Below the pieces are notes generated by a model. The model searched no databases. It was given only the letters and a program-made list of their open reading frames with translations, and was not told the origin of the DNA. Source: Sphingomonas sp. (GTDB lineage Bacteria > Pseudomonadota > Alphaproteobacteria > Sphingomonadales > Sphingomonadaceae). From it: a DNA stretch of 38,118 nucleotides. Made by a program: the position numbers and the translations under genes. The stretch is from assembly GCF_013812825.1 (NCBI RefSeq), contig NZ_JACCSU010000012.1:1-38118 (forward strand). Direction: 5' to 3'. Below are positions 18,547 to 26,015 of this stretch, one piece after another. The first letter of the stretch is position 1; every line of letters begins with the position of its first letter.

Positions 18547-18614
18547 CGTCTTTGCGAGCGTAGCGAAGCAATCCAGGTGGATTGCCGCGTCGCCCTCGGC
18601 TCCTCGCAATGACG
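18547..18614. repeat. Dispersed palindromic 'VIARS'-type repeat
   Basis: An imperfect inverted repeat. The left arm runs CGTCTTTGCGAGCG...GCAATCCA and the right arm TGGATTGC...CTCCTCGCAATGACG. The sequence is recognisable as the widespread bacterial repeat whose translation gives 'VIARS' or 'SLRSQ' peptides. It lies 11 nt after the tldD stop, and its right end contains the ATG used by the DUF924 gene. The left arm has CTTTGC where the right arm complement has CATTGC, so it has diverged somewhat. Confidence 0.88.
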
Positions 18615-19157
18615 AAGGAAGGAAGCGAATGGCGCGGCGAGCTCCTGCGGTTCTGGTTCGGGCTCGAGCCCGAGCGCTGGTGGAAGGCCGATCCCGAGCT
18701 CGACGAGGCGATCCGCCGCCGCTTCCTCAAGCTCTGGGCGATCAAGCGCGAGCTCCCGGTCGCAAGCTTCCTCGATGATCCGCTGAGCGCGCTCGCCGCC
18801 GTCATCCTGTTCGACCAGTTCCCGCGCCACCTGTTCCGCGGCCATTCCGAGCAGTTCGCGACCGATCATCTGGCGCTGGCCATCGCCCGGGCCGCGGTCG
18901 GTCGCGGCTTCGACGACCAGCTCGAGCCGCGCGAACGTTCGTTTCTCTACATGCCGTTCCAGCACAGCGAGGCCCTCGCCGACCAGCGCCGCTCGCTCGC
19001 CTTGTTCACCGCGCTCGGCGACGACGATCTGCTCGGCTACGCGAGGAAGCACCACGAGATCATCGAACGGTTCGGCCGCTTTCCGCACCGCAACGCGACC
19101 CTCGGCCGGGCGCCGCGACCGGCGGAGGCGGCCGCGGGCGACGTGGTCCCGTGGTAG
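18609..19157 (+). CDS. DUF924 family protein
   Basis: A 182-aa protein matching the all-helical DUF924 family. It shows ELLRFWFGLEPERWWKADPELDEAIRRRF, VILFDQFPRHLFRG, ERSFLYMPFQHSE and a closing H-x-IIERFGRFPHRNATLGR. Function unknown; a TPR-like fold has been reported for family members. The start ATG is inside the dispersed palindrome at 18547-18614, with no clear Shine-Dalgarno sequence. The conserved domain begins within about 10 codons of it and no other in-frame start is nearby. A TTG at 18582 within the same repeat is the only alternative. Confidence 0.88.
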   Translation: MTKEGSEWRGELLRFWFGLEPERWWKADPELDEAIRRRFLKLWAIKRELPVASFLDDPLSALAAVILFDQFPRHLFRGHSEQFATDHLALAIARAAVGRGFDDQLEPRERSFLYMPFQHSEALADQRRSLALFTALGDDDLLGYARKHHEIIERFGRFPHRNATLGRAPRPAEAAAGDVVPW

Positions 19158-19170
19158 GAGCGTTGAGGTA

Positions 19171-19380
19171 ATGGCGCTGGTCGAGCTCGCCCGATTCCAG
19201 ACCAAGGTCGAGGCCGACCTCGCCCGGCTGCTGCTCGAGGCCGAGGGTTTCGAGGCGATTCTGTTCGACGAGGGCATGAACAACATCGGGCTCGGCTCGA
19301 TCATGCCGATCCGGCTGATGGTGCTCGAAGAGCAGTTTGACGAGGCGGCCCGGCTGCTCGTCGAGGAAGGGCTGCTCTAG
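19171..19380 (+). CDS. DUF2007 domain protein
   Basis: A 69-aa protein with the DUF2007 ('putative signal transducing protein') pattern: ARFQTKVEADLARLLLEAEGFEAILFDE, then SIMPIRLMVLEEQFDEAARLLVEEG. It is a compact ACT-like ferredoxin fold presumed to bind a ligand or partner. AGGAG at 19156-19160 precedes the ATG. It follows DUF924 by 13 nt, so it is the last gene of that operon. Its TAG stop shares the palindrome CTAG (19377-19380) with the stop of the converging DUF442 gene. Confidence 0.88.
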   Translation: MALVELARFQTKVEADLARLLLEAEGFEAILFDEGMNNIGLGSIMPIRLMVLEEQFDEAARLLVEEGLL

Positions 19381-19784
19381 AGCAGGTGCGCGACCGCGCA
19401 GAGGTCGACACCGACCTTGGCGGCGATCCGGTCGAGCTCGTCGCGCGAAACTCCGTCCTCGGCCCGGGCGACCGCCCAGGCCAGGGTCGAGCGGTTGCCG
19501 GCCCGGCAATAGAGCAGGAGCTTGCCTTCGCCGCAGTCGCGGATGGCTTCGCGGACCGCATCGACGTCGGCCGGCCCGATGCCGCGAACGATCGGAACGT
19601 GGCGGTACTCGATCCCCGCTGCCTTGGCCGCCGCCTCGATTTCGGCGCCGAGCGGCTGGCCCGGGTCTTCGCAGTCGGGCCGATTGTTGACGATCATGGT
19701 GACGCCCTGGCTGCGAAGCTCGGGGACGTCGTCGGGCCTGATCTGCCCGCTCACCAGCGTCTTGTCGTCAAGCTGGCGCAACAT
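19377..19784 (-). CDS. DUF442 (TIGR01244-type) phosphatase/rhodanese-like protein
   Basis: A 135-aa protein of the family fused to beta-lactamase-like hydrolases (Blh) in other bacteria. The active-site loop is LLYCRAGNRSTLAWA (C-x4-R), which lies between dual-specificity phosphatases and rhodaneses. Upstream motifs are SGQIRPDDV and MIVNNRPD. The start ATG at 19784 has an AGGAGGAGG-rich site just upstream and overlaps the end of recQ by 17 nt, so a longer frame reaching 19940 is rejected. A role in sulfide metabolism or signalling is possible from the family; no sulfur dioxygenase domain is attached here. Confidence 0.87.
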   Translation of the reverse strand: MLRQLDDKTLVSGQIRPDDVPELRSQGVTMIVNNRPDCEDPGQPLGAEIEAAAKAAGIEYRHVPIVRGIGPADVDAVREAIRDCGEGKLLLYCRAGNRSTLAWAVARAEDGVSRDELDRIAAKVGVDLCAVAHLL

Positions 19785-21552
19785 TCTGAGCCTCCTCCTG
19801 GGCCGCGACCGCGGCGAGCATCGCCTCTCCATAGCGCACCAGCTTGGCCTCGCCCACGCCCTGGATTCGCGACAGGTCGGCAAGGGTGCGCGGCCGCTCA
19901 TCGGCGATCCCGCGCAGGGTCGAATCGTGGAACACGACATAGGGTGGAACCCCGGCCGCGGCGGCGAGGTCGCGGCGGACGGCGCGCAGCGCCTCGAACA
20001 TCGGATCGGCCGGGCCCTCGACGCGCCGGCGCGAGCGCTTGCGCCTGGGCGGCGGCACCGCGATGGTCAATGCCTCCTCGCCCTTGAGGATCGGCTTGGC
20101 CGCGGGCCCGAACGACAGCCCGCCATAAGCGTCGGCTCGAAGCGCATCGCGGGCGATCAAGGCGCGCGCGACCGGTCGCACCAGCGCCTGCTCGTCCGGC
20201 GAGGCGATCCCGAACACCGACAATCGGTGGTGGCCGAAGCCGCGCACCTTCTCGCTGTCGTTGCCGGCCAGCACGTCGGCAAGATGGGCGACTCCGAAGC
20301 GCATCTCGGTGCGGAACGCCGCCGACAGCAGTTTGCGGGCGACCTCGGTCGCGTCGATGGTCGCCGGGGGCCACAGGCAATTGTCGCAATTGCCGCAGGC
20401 TTGCGGCGGCTGCTCGCCGAAATGGCGGAGCAGGATCGCTCGCCGGCACGACGCGGCCTCGACGAACGCGGCCAGCGCGTTCAGCCGCTCGCGCTCGGCC
20501 GGCCGCCGCTCCGGTTCGACGTCCTGCTCGATCCGCCGCCGGGCGAGCGCGAAATCCTCGGCCGACCAGAACAGCCAGGCCTCGGCCGGCTCGCCGTCGC
20601 GCCCGGCGCGGCCGGTCTCCTGGTAGAACGCCTCGATCGACTTGGGGATCGCCGCGTGGGCGACGAACCGGACGTCGGGCTTGTCGATGCCCATCCCGAA
20701 GGCGACCGTCGCCACCATCACCATGTCTTCGGAGCGCACGAACGCCGCCTGGTTGCGGGCCCGGACCCCGGGGTCGAGGCCGGCATGGTAGGGCAGCGCC
20801 CGACGGCCGGTCGCAGCGAGCTGTTCGGCCAGCCGCTCGGCCTTGTCGCGGCTCGGCGAATAGACGATCCCCGGCCCCGGCTGATCGCCGAGCAATTGCT
20901 TGAGCTGGCCGCCGATGCCGTCGCGCGGCTGGACAAAATAGCGGATGTTGGGCCGGTCGAAGCCGGCGATCACCAACCCGTCCTCGGGAATTCCGAGCTG
21001 GGCGAGGATGTCGCCGCGGGTGCGCGCGTCGGCGGTCGCGGTCAGCGCCAGCCGAGGCACGTCCGGCCGCCGGTCGAGCAGCGGCCTCAGCAGACGGTAG
21101 TCGGGCCGGAAGTCGTGGCCCCATTCGCTGACGCAATGCGCCTCGTCGATCGCGATCAGCGCCAGCGGCACGCCCTCGAGCAGCCGGGCAAAGCCTTCGG
21201 TCGTCGCCCGCTCGGGCGCGACATAGAGCAGGTCGAGCTCGCCCGAACGAAACCGCTGCTCAGTCCGCTCGCGGTCGTCATCGGCCGACGTCAGCGACGC
21301 GGCCCGGATGCCCATCGTGTCGGCCGAGCGGATCTGGTCGTGCATCAGAGCGATCAGCGGCGAGATGACCAGCGCGGTGCCGTCCCTCGCGAGCGCCGGC
21401 AGCTGGTAGCACAGCGACTTGCCGGCCCCGGTCGGCATCACCGCCAGCGTCGGCCGTCCGGCCATCACCCGCTCGACCACTTGGCTCTGCACTCCGCGAA
21501 ACTCGGCAAAGCCGAACACTCGGCTGAGGATTTCGCTCGCGTCCCGGCTCAT
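19768..21552 (-). CDS. recQ: ATP-dependent DNA helicase RecQ
   Basis: 3'-5' DNA helicase for recombination and fork repair, 594 aa. Helicase motif I is PTGAGKS (40-46), motif II IAIDEAHCVSEWGHDFRPDY, motif V/VI VMVATVAFGMGIDKPDVRFV and YQETGRAGRDG. The RecQ-C-terminal zinc site is visible as C-RRAILL followed by ACGNCDNC, and the HRDC domain lies at the C-terminus (about 515-594). The ATG at 21552 overlaps the stop of the upstream ABC exporter (ATGA), giving a coupled atm1-recQ-DUF442 unit. A frame extending to 21606 is inside the exporter gene and rejected. Confidence 0.97.
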   Translation of the reverse strand: MSRDASEILSRVFGFAEFRGVQSQVVERVMAGRPTLAVMPTGAGKSLCYQLPALARDGTALVISPLIALMHDQIRSADTMGIRAASLTSADDDRERTEQRFRSGELDLLYVAPERATTEGFARLLEGVPLALIAIDEAHCVSEWGHDFRPDYRLLRPLLDRRPDVPRLALTATADARTRGDILAQLGIPEDGLVIAGFDRPNIRYFVQPRDGIGGQLKQLLGDQPGPGIVYSPSRDKAERLAEQLAATGRRALPYHAGLDPGVRARNQAAFVRSEDMVMVATVAFGMGIDKPDVRFVAHAAIPKSIEAFYQETGRAGRDGEPAEAWLFWSAEDFALARRRIEQDVEPERRPAERERLNALAAFVEAASCRRAILLRHFGEQPPQACGNCDNCLWPPATIDATEVARKLLSAAFRTEMRFGVAHLADVLAGNDSEKVRGFGHHRLSVFGIASPDEQALVRPVARALIARDALRADAYGGLSFGPAAKPILKGEEALTIAVPPPRRKRSRRRVEGPADPMFEALRAVRRDLAAAAGVPPYVVFHDSTLRGIADERPRTLADLSRIQGVGEAKLVRYGEAMLAAVAAQEEAQNVAPA

Positions 21553-23366
21553 TCGGCGGCCTCCGCGGCTTCCTCGACGACGCGCTCGGCCGCCTGGCGG
21601 TACCACAATTCGGCGTAGAGCCCGTTCGCCTCGAGCAGCTTGTCGTGGGTGCCGCGCTCGGCGACCCGGCCGTCATCGAGGACGACGATCTGGTCGGCGC
21701 CGACGACCGTCGACAGGCGGTGGGCGATGACGATCGTGGTGCGGCTTTGAGCGACCCGGTCGAGGGTGTCCTGGATCGCCTGCTCGGTGCGGCTGTCGAG
21801 CGCGGATGTCGCCTCGTCGAGCACCAGGATCGGCGGGTCCTTGACCAGCGTGCGGGCGATCGCGACGCGCTGCTTCTCGCCGCCCGACAGCTTGAGGCCG
21901 CGCTCGCCGACCATCGATTCATAGCCGTCGGGAAGGGCGGCGATGAAACCGTCGATCGCCGCTCCGCGAGCCGCCTCGTCGACCTCCGCCCGTCCGGCGC
22001 CGTCGCGGCCGTAGGCGATATTGTACTCGATGGTGTCGTTGAACAGCACCGTGTCCTGGGGGACGATGCCGATCGCCGCCCGAAGGCTCGATTGCTCAAC
22101 CCGCGCGATGTCCTGCCCGTCGATCGTGATGCGCCCGGCGGTCGGGTCGTAGAACCGGTAGAGCAGCCTCGCGAGCGTCGACTTGCCGGCGCCCGACGGG
22201 CCGACCACCGCCACCGTCCTGCCCGGCGGGACATCGAGGTCGAGGCCCTTCAGGATCTCGCGCCCCGGCTCGTAGCCGAAGCGCACCTTCTCGAACCGGA
22301 CGTGGCCGCGCGTGACCTGAAGCGGCGGCGCTCCGGGCTGGTCGACGACCTCGGCCGGAGTGTCCATCAGCTCGAACATCGCCTCCATGTCGATCAGCCC
22401 CTGGCGGATCGAGCGGTAGACCCACCCGAGCATGTCCAGCGGCCGAAACAGCTGCATCAGAAGCGCATTGACCAGCACCACGTCGCCCGGAGTGAAGCGG
22501 CCCTGGCTCCAGCCCCAGACCGTGAAGATCATCGCCCCGGCCATCATCAGATTGGTGATCAGCGACTGGCCGATGTTGAGCCAGGCGAGCGACGTCTCGT
22601 TCTTGACCGCCGCCTCGGCGTAGGCGCCGATCGCCTGGTCGTAGCGCCCGGCCTCGCGCTCCTCGGCGCCGAAATATTTGACCGTCTCGTAATTCAGCAG
22701 CGAGTCGACCGCCCGGCCGATCGCCCGGTTGTCGACCTCGTTCATCTCGCGCTGGACGCGCGCTCGCCAGTCGGTGACCAGCCTCGTGAAGACGATGTAG
22801 ACCGCGACCATGGCCAGCGTCGCGGCGACCAGGCCGGGGCCGAACTTGACGAAGAAGATGACGCAGATGGCCGCCAGCTCGATCACCGTCGGGGCGATGT
22901 TGAACAGCAGGAAATAGAGCATCATGTCGATGCTCTTGGTGCCGCGCTCGACGATCTTGGTCAGGCTTCCGGTGCGCCGCTCGAGGTGGAAGCGCAGCGA
23001 CAGATCGTGGACGTGGCGGAATACGCGGCCGGCGAGCTTGCGGGCGGCGCGCTGCCCGACCTTTTCGAACAATGCGTTGCGAAGGTTGTCGGCGAGCACT
23101 CCGGCGAAGCGCGCGACGCTGTAGGCGACGACCAGCCCGGCAACGACTCCGAACGCGACGGCTCCTGCCGACATTCGGTCGATGATCGCCTTGTAGGCGA
23201 ACGGCATCAGCAGGACTGCCGCCTTGCCAGCGAGGACCAGCAGCACGGCGGCGATGACCCGCGCCTTGAGCTCGGTCTCGCCTTTCGGCCACAGCATCGG
23301 CAGGAAGCGCAGCAGCACCGGCAAGCCCCCGCTCCCCCGCTCCGTCAATGCCGCCGCGTCCCGCAT
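21549..23366 (-). CDS. atm1: Atm1-type ABC exporter (ATPase-permease fusion)
   Basis: A 605-aa homodimeric half-transporter with six membrane helices (about 35-330) and an ATPase domain (about 355-590). It closely resembles Novosphingobium Atm1 in segments such as LRFHLERRTGSLTKIVERGTKSID, MLYFLLFNIAPTVIELA, LNYETVKYFGAEERE and LFRPLDMLGWVYRSIRQGLIDM. Walker A GPSGAGKST (about 389), signature LSGGEKQR (about 490), Walker B ILVLDEATSALD and H-loop IAHRLST are intact. Family members export glutathione conjugates or polysulfides and protect against heavy metals. The ATG at 23366 starts the homologous region; the longer frame to 23732 runs into the divergent gene. It overlaps recQ. Confidence 0.95.
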   Translation of the reverse strand: MRDAAALTERGSGGLPVLLRFLPMLWPKGETELKARVIAAVLLVLAGKAAVLLMPFAYKAIIDRMSAGAVAFGVVAGLVVAYSVARFAGVLADNLRNALFEKVGQRAARKLAGRVFRHVHDLSLRFHLERRTGSLTKIVERGTKSIDMMLYFLLFNIAPTVIELAAICVIFFVKFGPGLVAATLAMVAVYIVFTRLVTDWRARVQREMNEVDNRAIGRAVDSLLNYETVKYFGAEEREAGRYDQAIGAYAEAAVKNETSLAWLNIGQSLITNLMMAGAMIFTVWGWSQGRFTPGDVVLVNALLMQLFRPLDMLGWVYRSIRQGLIDMEAMFELMDTPAEVVDQPGAPPLQVTRGHVRFEKVRFGYEPGREILKGLDLDVPPGRTVAVVGPSGAGKSTLARLLYRFYDPTAGRITIDGQDIARVEQSSLRAAIGIVPQDTVLFNDTIEYNIAYGRDGAGRAEVDEAARGAAIDGFIAALPDGYESMVGERGLKLSGGEKQRVAIARTLVKDPPILVLDEATSALDSRTEQAIQDTLDRVAQSRTTIVIAHRLSTVVGADQIVVLDDGRVAERGTHDKLLEANGLYAELWYRQAAERVVEEAAEAAE

Positions 23367-23446
23367 CCGCCAAAGGTAGGAACGTGCAGGGCCGCGGGCA
23401 AACGGCAATTCGCGAAGCGCTGGGATCGGCGGGATGATCGGCCGTC

Positions 23447-23471
23447 GGAACCGGCGACGGAGCGGTCGGTT
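23447..23471 (+). promoter_or_regulatory. Possible EcfG-type (general stress) promoter
   Basis: GGAAC at 23447-23451, a 16-nt spacer, then GGTT at 23468-23471, 22 nt before the ATG of the small acidic protein. The alphaproteobacterial EcfG consensus is GGAAC-N16/17-CGTT, so there is one mismatch. The downstream SDR is of a kind often found in general-stress regulons. Suggestive only. Confidence 0.4.
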
Positions 23472-23492
23472 TTCTTCGCGAGGAGCGATCCC

Positions 23493-23714
23493 ATGAGCAA
23501 GAACCAGAACCACCATCTCGACGACGCGCCGCAAAGGGCGGCGAACCAGAAGAACCAGATGTCCGACGATCCCGCCGACGGCAACCGGACCTCCTTCACG
23601 CTGGGCAAGGACGGCACCACGCCGGTCGAAAAGGCGCCCGAGGAGGAGGACCAGGACCAGTCGGCGATCGAGGCCTTCGGCGAGGAAGGGGCGGGGATCG
23701 CCGCCAAGGAGTAA
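23493..23714 (+). CDS. Small hydrophilic acidic protein
   Basis: A 73-aa product rich in Asp, Glu, Asn and Gln, with no hydrophobic segment (begins MSKNQNHHLDDAPQ; ends EEGAGIAAKE). Probably intrinsically disordered. GAGGAG at about 23480-23485 lies 7 nt before the ATG. It ends 4 nt before the SDR gene and so forms a two-gene operon with it. I do not recognise a family; small hydrophilic stress-associated proteins have this composition. Confidence 0.75.
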   Translation: MSKNQNHHLDDAPQRAANQKNQMSDDPADGNRTSFTLGKDGTTPVEKAPEEEDQDQSAIEAFGEEGAGIAAKE

Positions 23715-23718
23715 GACG

Positions 23719-24573
23719 ATGCCCGACGTCATCGAACCGATGATCCATGAAGACGAGCAGCCCGGTCACGAGAGCGAGCTGGAACCCAAGCCCGACTGGG
23801 AGCCGCGGTACGACGGGTCGGATCGCCTGAAAGGCAAGGTCGCGCTGATCACCGGCGCCGACAGCGGCATCGGCCGGGCGGTCGCGGCCCTGTTCGCGCG
23901 CGAGGGCGCCGACATCGCCATCCTCTATCTGTGCGAGCACGACGACGCCGAGAAGACCAAGCAGATCGTCGAGAAGGAAGGCCGCAAGGCGATCGCGATC
24001 GCCGGCGACCTCGGCGACAAGAGCTTCTGCGAGCGCGCGGTCGCCCAGACCGTTCAGCAACTCGGCCGGCTCGACATCCTCGTCAACAACGCCGGCGAGC
24101 AGCATTGGGAGAAGGACATCCGCGACATCAGCGAAGAGCAGCTGCGTCGGACCTTCCAGACCAATATCTTCTCGATGTTCTATCTGACCCAGGCGGCCCG
24201 CCCGCATCTCAAGGAAGGCGCTGCGATCATCAACTGCACATCGGTGACCATGTACAAGGGCTCCGAGCTGCTGCTGGATTATAGCGCGACCAAGGGGGCG
24301 ATCACGGCTTTCACCCGCTCGCTGTCGCAGGCTCTCGTCGAGGACGGCATCCGCGTGAACGCCGTCGCTCCCGGCCCGATCTGGACGCCGCTCAATCCGT
24401 TCGGCGGCCAGCCGAAGGAGAAGATCCCCGAATTCGGCAAGGATACGCCGATGGGCCGGGCCGGGCAGCCGAACGAAGTGGCCCCGTCCTTCCTGTTCCT
24501 CGCCTGCGAGGACTCGAGCTACATGACCGGCCAGACGCTTCACCCGAATGGCGGGGTCGTCGTCAACGGGTAG
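23719..24573 (+). CDS. SDR family oxidoreductase
   Basis: Short-chain dehydrogenase/reductase of 284 aa, of the YghA/glucose-dehydrogenase-like group that carries an extra N-terminal arm (about 1-38, acidic and proline-rich, ending PRYDGSDRLKGK). NAD(P)-binding TGADSGIG (45-52), LVNNAGEQ, catalytic Ser in NCTSVTMY (about 175), Tyr188 and Lys192 in YSATK, and PGPIWTP are all present. The substrate is not deducible. YghA homologues are typical of stress-induced genes, which fits the upstream GGAAC element. The ATG at 23719 follows the preceding stop by 4 nt. Confidence 0.92.
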   Translation: MPDVIEPMIHEDEQPGHESELEPKPDWEPRYDGSDRLKGKVALITGADSGIGRAVAALFAREGADIAILYLCEHDDAEKTKQIVEKEGRKAIAIAGDLGDKSFCERAVAQTVQQLGRLDILVNNAGEQHWEKDIRDISEEQLRRTFQTNIFSMFYLTQAARPHLKEGAAIINCTSVTMYKGSELLLDYSATKGAITAFTRSLSQALVEDGIRVNAVAPGPIWTPLNPFGGQPKEKIPEFGKDTPMGRAGQPNEVAPSFLFLACEDSSYMTGQTLHPNGGVVVNG

Positions 24574-24659
24574 GAAATTTCACCAAGCCGTGGCGCGATA
24601 GACCGGTAAATTCTACCCGGCCGCTGCGGCGTCTATTGAAAACACAGCACTTTTTGCAT

Positions 24660-24676
24660 TTGGCACGCTTCCTGCA
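24660..24676 (+). promoter_or_regulatory. Sigma-54 (RpoN) promoter candidate
   Basis: TTGGCACGCTTCCTGCA has the -24 GG (24662-24663) and -12 GC (24674-24675) exactly 12 bp apart. It matches the consensus TGGCACG-N4-TTGCA at every position but one (C for the first T of the -12 block). Transcription would start near 24687, just before a 7-bp hairpin at 24690-24707. Downstream are a 33-aa peptide gene and a PspC gene. psp operons are sigma-54-dependent in enterobacteria. Confidence 0.75.
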
Positions 24677-24689
24677 ATGTTGTTGGCGT

Positions 24690-24707
24690 GGACCCGATCC
24701 CGGGTCC
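24690..24707 (+). other. 5' UTR stem-loop
   Basis: GGACCCG (24690-24696), loop ATCC, CGGGTCC (24701-24707): a perfect 7-bp GC-rich stem. If transcription starts near 24687 as the sigma-54 site predicts, the mRNA would begin with this hairpin, which could protect its 5' end. An A-run, not a T-run, follows, so it is not a terminator for plus-strand transcription. Confidence 0.5.
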
Positions 24708-24732
24708 GCACGACAAAAAAGGGAAGTTTCCA

Positions 24733-24834
24733 ATGACCAATTCGATCCGCCAGACCGCCGCTGCTTTCGCCGCCGCCATCATCACTTCGCTCGTGTTCGT
24801 CAGCTCGGCGACCAGCGCGCTTCCGATCGCCTAA
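24733..24834 (+). CDS. 33-aa hydrophobic peptide upstream of PspC
   Basis: Begins MTNSIRQTAAAF, continues AAAIITSLVFVSSATS and ends ALPIA: a short polar start and a hydrophobic stretch of about 18 residues. It looks like a single transmembrane helix or a signal sequence with almost nothing after it. GGGAAG at 24721-24726 is a plausible ribosome site. Its start context AGTTTCCAATGA (24725-24736) is repeated exactly before the PspC gene (24864-24875), which suggests the pair is deliberately organised. Too short for family assignment; it could be a membrane peptide of the envelope-stress response. Confidence 0.65.
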   Translation: MTNSIRQTAAAFAAAIITSLVFVSSATSALPIA

Positions 24835-24871
24835 GGGCCGGTTGCCAAGTCTTCCAAAGAAAGAGTTTCCA

Positions 24872-25057
24872 ATGAACCAGCGTTTTCTTCTCAACCGCGA
24901 GCAGGGCAAGGTGATGGGAGTCGCCGCCGGGTTCGCCGACTGGACCGGCATCGATGCCCTCGTCATCCGCCTCGGCCTGGTCGTCGCCACCCTGGTCACC
25001 GGACCGGTGATGATCCTGCTCTACGTGCTGACCGGCTGGCTCGCTTCCGACCGCTAG
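24872..25057 (+). CDS. PspC domain protein
   Basis: A 61-aa PspC-domain membrane protein. It shows FLLNREQGKVMGVAAGFADWTGIDALVIRLGLV, the family's signature (gGVxxGxaxxxgxdxxxxR), followed by a transmembrane helix (VVATLVTGPVMILLYVLTGWL). PspC senses inner-membrane stress in phage-shock systems; small stand-alone versions are common in sphingomonads. No pspA, pspB or pspF is nearby. The upstream sigma-54 site suggests enhancer-dependent control. The ATG at 24872 is preferred to an upstream frame extension to 24842. Confidence 0.88.
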   Translation: MNQRFLLNREQGKVMGVAAGFADWTGIDALVIRLGLVVATLVTGPVMILLYVLTGWLASDR

Positions 25058-25118
25058 AGCGCCGGACCGGCCAGCCCCATTTTCCTCATTCTTCGCGACC
25101 GCCCTCCAGCTCGAACCC

Positions 25119-26015
25119 CTAAAGCGGCAGCGCGCAACCGCTCCGCTGCTCCCCGCCGACGGTCAGAGTGACCGCGATCGGATAGCGATTGTCCGACATC
25201 CCGTCCGAGCACCCCGGCCGCGGCCGGGTGCGAAGCACGAACGGCGAGCCGCCGAGCGCCCCCACCCAGCTGCCGTTGGTCGTCGTTCCGCTGAATCGAG
25301 TCCACACGCGGGTGCCCTTCTGGTCCTCGGGGTGCGAGTAGGTGACGCAGCGCCCCTCGATTCGAGCGCCCCAGAACGGCTCGGTGCCGATCGCCCGGAT
25401 GCGGTTGGCGGGGACCGGCTTGCCGTCCTGGGTCAAGCAGGCGCTGGCCGGCTGCGGCGGGGGCTGCGGTGCGGGTTTAGCCTTGCCTTGCGCGCACGCG
25501 CCCACGAACGCGCGCGCCAGATTGCTCGGCGGAGCCGGATGCGGCCCGCTGGACTGCGCTCCGTAGCTTGCCGCGACCGGTCCGGAGACCAGCGCCATGA
25601 GCTTGCCCGGAACGGCGCCGCGGCCGCTCACTCCCCCGCGCTGGGAGTCGCCGCGTGGATCGGCGACCAGCGCCGCCGCCTCGCCGCCGCTCCCGAACGA
25701 CAGCCGCTCCTCGCTGCCGATCGGCCGGAACGAGGGGACGTTGACCAGGATTTCATTCTTTCGGGCCGGGCAGAACAGCCGGATCGCGGTGCTTCCCGAC
25801 GCCGACAGCAGCGCCAGGGCCACGCCCTCGCCGCTCGACTGCAGGTCCCAGCCAGGCGAACCCGGGGCGGCGGGATCGGTGGCGGCCGGAGTGCCGGCAT
25901 CGACGGCGGCGACATTCTCGCCGGCATCGGGACGGCCGATGTTCTCCTCCGGCCCTTCTTGTCGGGAGCAGCCGGCGGCCAGCAGCGCGGTCACCAGCAA
26001 AATGGAAGTGCGCAT
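25119..26015 (-). CDS. Lipoprotein with COG3650-like C-terminal domain
   Basis: A 298-aa protein with a convincing lipoprotein signal (MRTSILLVTALLAAGC, lipobox LAAGC, C16). A middle region (about 55-170) carries a beta-rich segment with a conserved-looking CPARKNEILVNVPSF. A Pro/Ala linker (about 175-195) is followed by a C-terminal domain with RAIGTEPFWGARIEGRCVTYSHPEDQKG, the hallmark of the COG3650 'predicted membrane protein' family. Envelope location is clear, function unknown. The frame extends to 26321, but the lipoprotein start at 26015 is much more natural. Divergent from the exported peroxiredoxin. Confidence 0.82.
   Translation of the reverse strand: MRTSILLVTALLAAGCSRQEGPEENIGRPDAGENVAAVDAGTPAATDPAAPGSPGWDLQSSGEGVALALLSASGSTAIRLFCPARKNEILVNVPSFRPIGSEERLSFGSGGEAAALVADPRGDSQRGGVSGRGAVPGKLMALVSGPVAASYGAQSSGPHPAPPSNLARAFVGACAQGKAKPAPQPPPQPASACLTQDGKPVPANRIRAIGTEPFWGARIEGRCVTYSHPEDQKGTRVWTRFSGTTTNGSWVGALGGSPFVLRTRPRPGCSDGMSDNRYPIAVTLTVGGEQRSGCALPL

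Noticed and set aside
23378-23402. GGAAC at 23378 upstream of the small acidic gene as an EcfG -35 box
   Set aside because: No CGTT-like -10 at 16-17 nt spacing; the GGAAC at 23447 fits better.
24636-24875. 79-codon plus-strand frame before pspC
   Set aside because: It starts upstream of the predicted transcription start and overlaps both the 33-aa gene and the pspC start in another frame, with no ribosome site or recognisable features.
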